Source: Daedaleopsis sinensis
Taxonomy: Eukaryota; Basidiomycota; Agaricomycetes; Polyporales; Polyporaceae
Length of the DNA: 64,000 nt
Assembly (NCBI GenBank): GCA_033807695.1
Contig: CM066308.1
Location: 2,976,001-3,040,000, forward strand
Direction of reading: 5' to 3'
In this document: in pieces, positions 1 through 11,348 of the stretch
Layout of the letters: each line of letters opens with the position of its first letter
Numbering within the stretch: position 1 is the first letter of the stretch
Position numbers and translations under genes: made by a program
Notes under the pieces: generated by a model
Seen by the model: only the letters and a program-made list of their open reading frames with translations
The model's database searches: none
Told to the model about the DNA's origin: nothing

Positions 1-231
1 CAGGACGTCGACCAGAGCGGGGCCCAGGAGCAGGAGCCCAGCTCGGAACAGCGCAGCGGGCCGTCGCCTGCGCCTGCACCTCCTGCAAAGAAGGCCAAGG
101 GACGGGGGCGGGCGGCGCCTGCACCTGCGCCCTCGACGCGTGTGTTGCGCGCGCGCAAGCCGAAGGACGCGAGCAAGGCGCAGGAGGAGCGCGAGCTCGA
201 GGCGGCGTACCGGCGGGCGGTAGCTAGCTAG
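1..231 (+). CDS. C-terminal end of a basic, Ala/Pro/Gln-rich protein (partial)
   Basis: An open frame runs from the first base to TAG at 229-231, so the window starts inside this gene. The 76 visible residues are low complexity: Gln/Glu/Ser-rich, then Ala/Pro runs, then basic patches such as KKAKGRGR and RVLRARKPKD that look like nuclear localisation or DNA-binding tails, ending in an acidic-basic helix (EERELEAAYRRAVAS). I do not recognise the family and give no function. A diverged, truncated copy of this end and of its 3' flank appears near 6900-7492. Confidence 0.6.
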   Translation, partial: QDVDQSGAQEQEPSSEQRSGPSPAPAPPAKKAKGRGRAAPAPAPSTRVLRARKPKDASKAQEERELEAAYRRAVAS

Positions 232-250
232 GCTCGCGCAGTGGTTGTGT

Positions 251-392
251 CGTGTAGTGTTCCGTTCACAATCATATCCATCATCGCAGTACTACTAAGT
301 ATTGGGCGCTACTAGAGGTCGTACACGCGCGACGAGCCATTCGTGCAGTCGACATCGGTGTCGGCGTGGGCACGCACATCGTATACACGGCA
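251..392. repeat. Copy A of a duplicated 3' flank (pair with 7359-7492)
   Basis: The sequence after the stop codon at 231 recurs, diverged, about 7.1 kb away. Shared stretches include TTCACAATCATATCCATCA and CATTCGTGCAGTCGAC followed by TCGGTGTCGGCGTGGGCAC. Both copies follow Ala/Arg-rich coding sequence and have the same orientation. Confidence 0.75.
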
Positions 393-705
393 TCTCTCCG
401 GGAGCTGCTTGTCAGCATATGAGGTGGGGTTCTTTGGACATGGGTATGTATCTGCTAGCGGTGACATATGGACAAGATTTTGCTGACTTCATATACAGTA
501 TGCTCAGCGCGCATGCAGGCGCAGCTCCCCGGGAAGCGCAGAACGCGCTCGATGCAGCATTCGTCGCCTACGCAAGCATTTCGGCTCTACGCCAGCAGAT
601 CTTGCAACCCGCTTGCCGTGTACATGGCGACATTTCTGGGCGCGCTTGGGTTCCAAACAGTAAGGCATAGTACTAGTGACATCATACATAAAAATACTGA
701 ATAAT

Positions 706-1532
706 TGGCCCTAGTTGTCCCCGACTACGCCAAGATGCACTACACTAAGTTGTCCGTGCACCCACTTGGGCAGAACTCGAGGCATTGAGAGATCGTGTGC
801 ACGAAGGCATGCTTCGAGTGGGTGGCGAGTCAGATCTTGTCATAACATCCACTCACTTGGACACAGAGCTGCAGCGCTTGCTACGGCATGCAAGATTGAA
901 GTAGCAGTGCACTTCACACGGGATACTACGATGTGCAGCAAAACAGGGTACTAGGTACGGCTAGCCTACTCGTGGCTACTGACATAGACAACAGGGCGTT
1001 CGCTAACACGCTCCATCTCAACAGCGCAGGAGTATGCCAGACCAGTCGACGACATGTACGGCATGCGCACAGAAATTGGTGATGGCCCAAAGTACTCGAC
1101 GGACTTTGTGAGTACGATGTCTTGGAAACGTGTATACTCGCGCACTGATCGAGTCGCAGGGCAATGTCACATTCGGTAACTACCCCTGCTAGGAGCTGCT
1201 CGATAAACGATCGCCGCCTGACACGACCGTGACGCCCGCCTTGCAGAGGTTCCTGGATTACACCCGTCCTATGCGATCCCCACCGAGCCCAACGGGCAGA
1301 ACCATACCCCACAGTTCACGAAGGCGGCCGCAACCCCAGAAGCACACGAGATCACCCTCAAAGACGCCACAGCCATGGCAGCGATCGGGTACAGGGTGCT
1401 TCAGGACGCGGAGTTCGCTGACGCGGTGCGTACTGCTGAACCCGAAGAGGGGTCGATTCCGGGGGGTAGTGACGCTGTTGACTGCAGGTGAAGCGTTCAT
1501 TCGCCGACAAGCGCGCAGTCATGACTCGATGA
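706..1532 (+). pseudogene. Truncated, frameshifted M20-family amidohydrolase (PM20D2/ACY1L2-like)
   Basis: The conceptual translation matches the C-terminal part of M20-type amidohydrolases: VVPDYAKMHYT, then VRAPTWAELEALRDRV, then AAALATACKIEV, then YYDVQQNRVLAQEYARPVDD, then STDFGNVTFEVPGLHPSYAI and PTEPNGQNHTPQFTKAAATP, ending VKRSFADKRAVMTR at TGA 1530-1532. The last four exons splice cleanly with GT-AG introns. Upstream, at least two frame changes (near 745 and near 915) have no possible intron, and the whole N-terminal metal-binding half is missing. I read it as a relic. Members of this family hydrolyse amide bonds, for example dipeptides or beta-alanyl-lysine; no activity is expected here. 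A sequencing error could explain one frameshift but not the missing half. Confidence 0.72.
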
Positions 1533-1622
1533 TGAAGTAGGTTGCACGAATCGACGATCACCGCCGCTTCCGAGGCACACGTTGTCCATATAGTTGATAC
1601 AACAATCTCGCACCCGTTTGCT

Positions 1623-2949
1623 TTACGGTGCTTCATGCGCTTCTTGTTCTAGGATCTCGCGCTCTAGACGCTCTCTCTCCGCTTGTCGCATACGCATGAG
1701 AGTGAGTGATTCGTAGTCTAGACCAGGAACATCGGTTGCGGCATTTGGTTTTGGTTTGGGGGGTAGGGAATCGAAATCAGGCTGAGAGTGCTTGTCAGCT
1801 ATCTGCGGAACTAATGAAGACTGGAGGTGCGTACGAATGCTGATGGGAACGACGAGAATGGCCCGTCAGAGGATGGTGGTGGAGCTGGTGATGCAGAGGC
1901 CGGGGACGTGCGGTTGGAAGAAACCGAGTCGGGTACAGGACCAGCTTCGTTATTCGTCCCACCCAACTGCCCCATCTTCTTGAGCCAACCGATGAGCTCT
2001 GGTTCCTTGCCCTCCGCCCAGTCAACCTCGATGTCCCCAAGTCCGTTCTGGGCTTTGCCGCTCGCACAGACGGCTGCAAATGCCCCTCCGATCTGTTTGA
2101 AGGGAACGAGTGCAGTGCCGCGTTTCGGTTTCTTGGGGGGAGCCGGCTTCAGGGAGAGAACTATAGACGACTCGTCGAGCATACCGAATGGTGTCAGAAG
2201 TGTGCTCAGAATGCCGGCGTCTGTGAGCGTAGGGTGTGCGGCAAGCGTATACTTTACGCGAACTGTGGTGTCCAGGAGTCCTAAGTAGACTGTGTATGAG
2301 CAACGGACAATCTTGCGGAAGAGTGGCAACTTGCCGAGGGAAGGCGGGTCGATCCCATCGTCTGCGGCATGCTGCGCTTTCTTCGCCAACTCGTCCCGCT
2401 CACGTTCCTTCCTCTGCAAGTCTCGTTCTCGCTCTTCCCGCAATCGTCTCCCTTCTTCCATGATTCGCTCGTTCTCGAAAAATCGCTCTTTCTTCTCTGC
2501 CTCCTTCTCTACCCTGGCCTTCTTGAGCGTGCGCTCTCTCTCTTCGAGTTCCTCAACAAGTCCCTTCCTCTTCGCGTCATACGATGCAAACCGAGCTTTC
2601 TTAGCATCCTTAAGACGAATCTTGGCGTCCAGAGCCATCCGCCGGAGGGGGTCAAGGAGAAGCTCTTGCGCCTGATGCAGTTCATGGAACTTGCGTGCTG
2701 TTACTAGCTTAGTATCACTCAATATGGGAATGCGGGGCAAGAACTCACCTGCATCTGGGTTGCCTCTTTATGCGAGCTTGGTCAGAGTCTTTGTTCAGAT
2801 GTCCATAAGATAGAGTAGTGAGCACTCACCCTATCTGGATGGACCTTGAGAGACCGTTGCCTGTAGGCGGTCTTGATTTCTTGCTCCGTAGCCTCGGTGG
2901 AAAGGCCCAACAGCTCATATGGGTTCACATCTTCTTCGGCGGTAGACAT
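1623..2949 (-). CDS. DNAJC17: DnaJ homologue with RRM, DNAJC17/Cwf23-like splicing factor
   Basis: The protein (about 400 aa) starts MSTAEEDVNPYELLGLS with a J domain whose HPD motif sits at residues 37-39, so it should stimulate Hsp70. A charged coiled coil follows (ERERTLKKARVEKEAEKKER), then an RRM-like region (KLPLFRKIVRCSYTVYLGLL to IEVDWAEGKE), and a conserved C-terminal helix DYESLTLMRMRQAERERLE ending EAHEAP. J domain plus coiled coil plus RRM is the DNAJC17/Cwf23 layout, a spliceosome-associated co-chaperone. The first exon ends just after HPDR. A small exon encoding NPDA follows, then the long exon. The last intron (1803-1834) would be only 32 nt, but it is needed to reach the conserved C-terminus. 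The gene converges on the amidohydrolase relic. Confidence 0.85.
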
Positions 2950-3466
2950 TGGGGTCGCAGAGATGGCGTATCACATGTAAGTCGAGCAACGCCAGGATAA
3001 GCTGAGTCTGCGAGTTGCACAGCATGCATCCCCAGATTTCGGTGCGCAAGACATGCATCCCCCATCTTTCCTGTCACTGAATCAGACAAAGGGTCCTTTG
3101 TCGGTGAAGGATGTCACAAACATTTCAAGTCGACTTGGCAGCGTGTCAAAGGGCTTGATATCTGGGGATGCACGCAGTGTTGAGCAAGAGGTGCGCGCCC
3201 CCGAGGTTACGGAGGGTTACGGTAGAGACTCCGAGTCGGTGGGTTACCGTAGTCGAGAAGCTGAGTGGCGGCTCGGAGCGCGGCCTCGCAGGGCCGGGAT
3301 CGGGGCACCGGACCGGTTTTTACGAGCCCCTGTCCACCAGCGCCAATGCGTCGCTTCCGAGTCCATGTCGTCGTCGACTCAGTCCCTGGAGGTGAGTACT
3401 CTGATTCTGCCAGTCGACTGGGTCAAACAGTTCTAAATCGCTGATCGACGAGCGTACTGCAGCTCC
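2950..3466. other. Intergenic, divergent promoter space
   Basis: About 520 bases lie between the DNAJC17 start (minus strand) and the first MYND gene (plus strand). I see no conserved coding exon. A GTGAGT-like donor at about 3392 leaves room for an untranslated 5' exon of the MYND gene. Confidence 0.4.
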
Positions 3467-4489
3467 ATGTCGTTCTCGCATATCCCCGATGACTTCACGC
3501 TCGACGTGCACGACCTCGCGGCGATCATCCTGTATGAACACTCCCGCTCCGAGACTCTTTTGCCAAACTCCCAGCTCGTAGAGATCAACCGCGGCGTCAC
3601 CTCTACCGTAACTGTTCCGTCCCACGTCTTCGCGGTGGATTGGCACGTCGCCCAAGCAGTCGGTCAAAAGCGCGTCGCATATATGCTGAAGAAGAACTCG
3701 GCCGCGGCTGAGCGCGTTACTGTGGACACCTTCGCGTCTCCGGATGGGGTCAAGGTCCCAGGCGGCGATGAACTGACTCGACGAGAGCTCGAGGATGTGT
3801 TCTGGCGCTGCAAGACCTTCAACAGTGGCTACGTCCTCGGGTACGTCGCTCAACGGGTCTTCGACAGTCTACCTCACACCGCAAGGCTACGCGCACGGAC
3901 GTCGGCGAAGCACGAAGTCATATGCAGGCCGAGCGAGGTGGCCGTCGGAGAGATCGATATCCGCGCGAAGGAGGCGTACCTCATCGTCGACTACGAGCCG
4001 CGTCCCGACCTCGGAGAGGGGCAGCTGGGTATGTCGCAGCATCTTTCTGGGTTTGGCGACGAGCGCACGCCGTGGGTGTTTTTGTTGCTCGGCGAAGCCA
4101 AGTCGGAGGATTTGCAGGTCGACCCCCGCGTCGTGCTGGACCTTGTCGTATCCCAGATCGGAGGAAGAGGCGGAGGCGGAGAGGTGTTCGCGCTCGAACG
4201 TGCATTCGACTACCATTCCAAGGTCCTTCCTAAGGTCGCGAACGAGCTGGAGAAGTACGTTTTGTCCCATAAGCTCATCATCTCCGAGGATAGCATCCGC
4301 ATTCGCGCGGAACAGCTTGTGGCAGCTGTGATGGGTAGAGTCAGGCGAATCGCAGGTGGTGAAGACGACTTTTGCAGGTATTGCGGGAAGGACGAGGTGA
4401 CTGCTCAGTGTTCGAAGTGCAAAAAGGCACGCTTCTGCCCGTCATGCCATGTACTGGGTTGGAAGTACCACAAGTCCTGGTGCACCTGA
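3467..4489 (+). CDS. MYND-type zinc finger protein, paralogue A
   Basis: A single-exon protein of 340 aa starting MSFSHIPDDFTLDVHDLAAI. The last 40 residues hold a MYND zinc finger: CRYC, then CSKC, then FCPSC and WKYHKSWC, giving the usual Cys/His ligand order. The rest has no domain I can name; it contains the motifs RRELEDVFWRCKTFNSGYVL and VVLDLVVSQIGGRG, both shared with the second copy at 5878-6843. MYND fingers normally bind proline-rich partner peptides, so a protein-interaction role is likely, but the biological role is unknown. Such stand-alone MYND proteins are common and expanded in Agaricomycetes. It reads in the same direction as PEX39 and paralogue B. Confidence 0.85.
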   Translation: MSFSHIPDDFTLDVHDLAAIILYEHSRSETLLPNSQLVEINRGVTSTVTVPSHVFAVDWHVAQAVGQKRVAYMLKKNSAAAERVTVDTFASPDGVKVPGGDELTRRELEDVFWRCKTFNSGYVLGYVAQRVFDSLPHTARLRARTSAKHEVICRPSEVAVGEIDIRAKEAYLIVDYEPRPDLGEGQLGMSQHLSGFGDERTPWVFLLLGEAKSEDLQVDPRVVLDLVVSQIGGRGGGGEVFALERAFDYHSKVLPKVANELEKYVLSHKLIISEDSIRIRAEQLVAAVMGRVRRIAGGEDDFCRYCGKDEVTAQCSKCKKARFCPSCHVLGWKYHKSWCT

Positions 4490-4672
4490 TCGATGATCTC
4501 TCGCTGTTTAGTGATGCGTTTAACATTTGCTCGCTCTCATGTATGTCTGTATTACGCATGTTTTGCATTATTGAGATCTCCTGCTAAGTTGGGGCGCCTA
4601 ACTCTCTTGTCTGAACCCATCACCATCCATTTGGGTGAATTTTCGAGACCGTCAGAAGATCATCCTACAAAC

Positions 4673-5334
4673 ATGGCCTCAACCTCCTCTGAACACCAGA
4701 TGGATACTTCCAGTCCCATTAAACGCTTTTTGTCATACCAATTCGCCACAGACACCCAGTTTCAGGTGCCTTCGCCTCTTTCCAAACCTGTAGGCGAGGG
4801 GACTTACCACAATGACTACACAAGCAAGGCTTAGCGGGAATTCTAAGCAGCGGTGTACTCGAGGGGAAGAATGAGAATGAGAAGCATGAAATTCTGATGC
4901 GTTCGGAGATCTTCTACTTTAATCGGTACGTCGATCCCTTGTGTCTGCCGCTATTGCTTCACGCGAAAACACATCCAGGATGACAGGTCTCTCAATCTCT
5001 GTCGACGATGTGCGAGAGGCCCGAAGACATACAGGAGGACTGCAAACCTTCTCATCGGGGCCTGACTTACCGGCAACGAACCCTGTTGCACGACCGCATG
5101 GCGAGGAAGAAGAGCCTCAGACATTATCGTTCGCACAGCTGAAGGAGCTGATTGAGCAAGGGAGGACAGACGAAATCCCGAACAACAAGAAGATACCGGA
5201 TGTACTAAGTGTACGTCTTCGCATTGATCTGTTTCGGTCCATCCGTGTTGATTGTCTCGCCATAGTCCGAGGCTCCGAGCGAGTCGAAAGCAGAAGCTAG
5301 GAGAAAGCCTTGGGAGACTGATGTAACAGCTTGA
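4673..5334 (+). CDS. PEX39: PEX39-like peroxisomal import factor with KPWE motif
   Basis: Four exons (4673-4765, 4825-4925, 4979-5210, 5266-5334) join into a 164-aa protein with no frame conflict. The N-terminal part reads RFLSYQFATDTQFQQGLAGI, then EILMRSEIFYFNR. The middle has FAQLKELIEQGRTDEIPNNK followed by KIPDVLS, and the end is SESKAEARRKPWETDVTA. The ELIEQGxxxxIPNNxxIPD block plus KPWE is the signature of the C6orf226/Yjr012c family, recently named PEX39, which works with the PTS2 receptor Pex7 in importing PTS2 cargo into peroxisomes. The protein has no membrane segment, as expected for a cytosolic factor. The gene sits between two MYND paralogues and probably has its own promoter. 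Confidence 0.82.
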
Positions 5335-5877
5335 TAACTAACATACCAAAAGTTTGTAACAGTACGCAAAGATGGGATTCGTAAGTCGTGTATAAGTACA
5401 GGCCCACAGACCATGGCATCTCAATATTCAATCGCGACGTAGCACGCTTGTCCTTATTGATCGAGGAACCGCTGTCTACTGATACTGCTTCTAAGGTTGT
5501 CCTCGTCATACGTTGACTGGTACAACCACTGCTTACAGGGTCATGGCATTTCCGGAATGGCGAGACACTGCTCATGTGCTAGTCGGTATCGCGCCAATGC
5601 ACATCTTAGTGAAGGTGCGTCCTGTTGATGACCAGGTAAGTGAAAGAGGTAATATCGTTGTTGGCATGAGCCGGGAGTTCGATCTGGCAACGGGATGTAG
5701 CGAAGCGCGACAAATATCGTCAATGTTAACATCCTGTCCGATGAAATCCCGTAGCTTGATTTGACGACCTGGAGGCTGACAGTTGTATCAGGCTGACACG
5801 CAAGTCGCAGAAGGGCACCGATACTCGTCTCCATAATCGCATATCGTACGCACCCGCCAAGCTCGCACAGCGTCATC
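5335..5877. other. Intergenic, no recognised gene
   Basis: About 540 bases between PEX39 and MYND paralogue B. Short open stretches occur (for example near 5420-5515) but none continues through plausible splice sites or resembles a family I know. It may be decayed coding sequence or promoter DNA of the downstream gene. Confidence 0.3.
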
Positions 5878-6843
5878 ATGCCCATACCTGACGACTTCAT
5901 ACTCGACATCCATGACTTCGCCGCAATCGTGTTGGACACCCACGCGCGCATAGACCCGCCCTTCCGCACAAGCAAGCTCGTCGAGGTCGCCACAGGCACG
6001 GGCCGCATCCGGACATACGAGCAAGCCAACCTCGCAATACCCCCCGAGTGGCCGTCGGCGCAGGACAAGGCGCGCGTCGCGTACATCCACGACCGGAACC
6101 ACGCATCGCAGGACGCACCGACGACCGTCGACACCCTCGCGTCTCCCGGCAAGCTGCCCACGCCCGGGGACCGCGCGCTGCGCCGGCGCGAGCTCGAGGA
6201 CGCGTTCTGGCGCTGCAAGACGCTCAACAACGGCTCCTTCCTCGGGGACACCGCCCATCGCGTCCTGTCGAGCCTCCCGCGGACCGCGCGGCTGCGTGTT
6301 CGGACGTCGCAGGGATGCGAGCTGACGTGCGCCGCGCACGACGTGCGCGTGCTGCTCAACAAGGTTTCCCCGCACGCGTCGTGCTTCGTGTCCGAGGGCG
6401 CGCAGCACTTGGTCGGGTTCGGCAAGAGGCTGTCTTGGCCGGTACTCTTGCTTGGAGGTGGGGCAGCGGAGCACACCGTCGTGCTCGACCTTGCGATAGC
6501 TCAAGTCGGCGGCAGGGGCCTGGGCGACGAGCTGTTCGCGTTGGAAAGCGTGGAAGAGTACAGGGTCGAGCTGCTCCCGAAGTACGGCGTGTTGGCGGAA
6601 TGCGATGGCAGGCTGTACATCTTCAACCCGTCGGTGATGACCATGGAGCAGCGGGAGCGGCAAGGTGCTCTGGTTCCTGAGATCATGGACCGGCTTGTGA
6701 AGATCGCCAACGGCCAAGACGACTTCTGCCGGCATTGTGGAAAGGACAACGTCAACTTGCGCTGTTCGAGGTGCGAGAAGGCTTGCTTCTGTTTAGCATG
6801 CTTGGACGTGGGCTGGAAGTACCATGAGATCTGGTGCTCGTGA
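5878..6843 (+). CDS. MYND-type zinc finger protein, paralogue B
   Basis: A single-exon protein of 321 aa starting MPIPDDFILDIHDFAAIVLD. It is clearly paralogous to the protein at 3467-4489 along the whole length: IPDDF..D.HD.AAI at the start, RRELEDAFWRCKTLNNGSFL in the middle, VVLDLAIAQVGGRG, and a MYND finger (CRHC, CSRC, FCLAC, WKYHEIWC) at the end. Third-position GC is higher than in copy A. A segment of about 20 aa present in copy A (around EIDIRAKEAYLIVDY) is reduced here. Tandem duplication with PEX39 caught between the copies is the simplest history. Function unknown beyond likely protein binding by the MYND finger. Confidence 0.85.
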   Translation: MPIPDDFILDIHDFAAIVLDTHARIDPPFRTSKLVEVATGTGRIRTYEQANLAIPPEWPSAQDKARVAYIHDRNHASQDAPTTVDTLASPGKLPTPGDRALRRRELEDAFWRCKTLNNGSFLGDTAHRVLSSLPRTARLRVRTSQGCELTCAAHDVRVLLNKVSPHASCFVSEGAQHLVGFGKRLSWPVLLLGGGAAEHTVVLDLAIAQVGGRGLGDELFALESVEEYRVELLPKYGVLAECDGRLYIFNPSVMTMEQRERQGALVPEIMDRLVKIANGQDDFCRHCGKDNVNLRCSRCEKACFCLACLDVGWKYHEIWCS

Positions 6844-6899
6844 GCCGTTGGGCCGTGATCAAAGTCTGCGTCGCGAATCTGTATCATATATCATCAAAG

Positions 6900-7358
6900 T
6901 ATGCATCGGACAAGGGCGACGAGCACCCGCACGACGGCGGAGCGTTCCTGAGCGACAGGCTCGAGGTGATCGAGCGGACGATGCGCGTGAACATGAACAT
7001 GAACACGAAGAGGGCGACAGCGACGGTGCGATGGTGGATATGGAAGACGTCGACGTCCCGCGACTGCACGGCGCGCCCAAGACGATGCAGGAGCTCGCGG
7101 AAGAAGCCGCGCGCCGCTCCAGAGCAGACGGCGAGGAACAGGACGTCAAGCTAGCGATGGCACCTTCGAACGTCGGCCCGGCAGCCGCTGCTTCTAGCAG
7201 TGCGGACGGGAGGAAGACGCGATCGTCGCGCGCCGGCGCGAGCAACACGAACGTTAACACGCACGCCGCCACTGCGCAAGGCAATCCCGCTCCGCGTCGT
7301 GGCCGGAAGCGGACGCGGGCGCAGGCGGAGGACGTGTCCGACTCGGACTCGCGCTGTG
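6900..7358 (+). pseudogene. Truncated copy of the gene that ends at 231
   Basis: Directly after MYND B, an open Ala/Arg/Glu-rich stretch (VDMEDVDVPRLHGAPKTMQE, then EEAARRSRADGEEQDV, later APRRGRKRTRAQAEDVSDSD) has the same composition and the same 3' flank as the window-start gene. The frame before it switches near 6960-7020 (FLSDRLEVIERTMRV in one frame, EHEHEHEEGDSDGAM in another), no start is supported, and no stop matches copy A. I read it as a 5'-truncated duplicate. The resemblance of the coding part is mostly compositional; the shared 3' flank is the stronger evidence. Confidence 0.45.
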
Positions 7359-7492
7359 GACGTGTAGTATTGTGTATTTCGTTCACAATCATATCCATCA
7401 CCGTAGTAGTAGGACTACTATAGGATGCTACTGGAGGTCGTGCCCGCACGACGATCCATTCGTGCAGTCGACGTCGGTGTCGGCGTGGGCAC
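7359..7492. repeat. Copy B of a duplicated 3' flank (pair with 251-392)
   Basis: Same orientation as copy A, with stretches such as TTCACAATCATATCCATCA and CATTCGTGCAGTCGAC conserved and short indels between. The pair brackets the block that holds the amidohydrolase relic, DNAJC17, PEX39 and both MYND genes. Confidence 0.75.
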
Positions 7493-7817
7493 ATAGGTAT
7501 CGCGTCGACGTCGATGTCCGCTGTCACGTCCGTTTGGCTTGGATCACGACGTGCTCCTCGCACCCCGCTGCAGCTTAGCTTCGAGATCGTGATGTGCACT
7601 GTGCAGGAAAGGTTAGAGCTCTAGAGAGTTCAAGTCAAAGTCACAACACTCGGAAGGTCGACATCGAGGTTGTCATGCGCCCTGCAGAGCCTGGGCGTTA
7701 TGCAGGTCGGGTCAATCTGCGCATGGCCTCCGGATTCACTCAGTCATCCCGCGGGCAGACTCGAGCACCTGCAGCTGCACTAGTACGAGTAGATTCCCCT
7801 TCACCTGCAGTGCCAGT

Positions 7818-7847
7818 GTAAGTAAATGTAAGTGTAAGTATAAGTAA
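7818..7847. repeat. Run of GTAAGT-like hexamers
   Basis: Five imperfect copies of GTAAGT in a row lie just past the TRM61 stop codon. On the plus strand each looks like a splice donor; on the TRM61 strand the run reads ACTTAC and falls in the 3' untranslated region. Confidence 0.6.
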
Positions 7848-7864
7848 CGACAACTGCTGCCTAG

Positions 7865-10731
<2,867 letters not shown>

Positions 10732-11348
10732 CTGGAGCGGTGGGGGAGAGGGAGGGGGTGGACGGAGGAGAGAGAGAGGAGTAGCGCGTGGAGAGATCTT
10801 GCCTGAAAGAGGATCTCGCGTGGCAGATTGGAGGGATCTGGTGGGAGACGCCGAGCCGAGGGAGCGGATGCGGGGGACAACTGCAGAGGTCAGAGCTGGT
10901 CAGACGTCTGCCGTGGTCTGCGATGGTCCGAGGCCATCCTGCGGCTTACGGCGTCCCAACCATCCTCTGTCCTCTCTCTTCCACCCCCCACCACCTCCCT
11001 CCGCACCGGCCACGACCTCCCCCAGTTCGAACCACCAGACCCGCGCGAACTGGTTTGACTCGACAGGCGCACTATCCGCCCTCCCTCTCGCCTCGTCTCG
11101 CCTCGTCTTCGCTTAGGGGCGCCCTGCTCTTCTGCGTCCGCAGCTTGTGCCGCATACCTCCCTCCTTGTTCACGCCCAGAGCGCCCGCCTAGACGCACAC
11201 AAGAACTGCACACACGCAGCGTGTCCTCCTATTCGTACCGGACGCCTGTTCCTTCTAGAAATACAACAGCTATCGCGACCACCGTCAAAGAGGCCCATCC
11301 CTCTTCTTCCTCTCCCTTCTGACATCCCCTCTCCTCCCCATCCCTCCC
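10732..11348. promoter_or_regulatory. Divergent promoter region, TRM61 / PAS protein
   Basis: About 620 bases separate the two start codons. The half next to the PAS gene (about 10970-11345) is pyrimidine-rich on the plus strand, as in many basidiomycete promoters and 5' leaders; no clear TATA box is seen. Confidence 0.5.

Noticed and set aside
5541..6735. Two minus-strand frames of more than 300 codons opposite MYND paralogue B
   Set aside because: They are mirror frames of a GC-rich gene; the plus-strand protein has a paralogue and a zinc finger, the minus-strand frames have neither.
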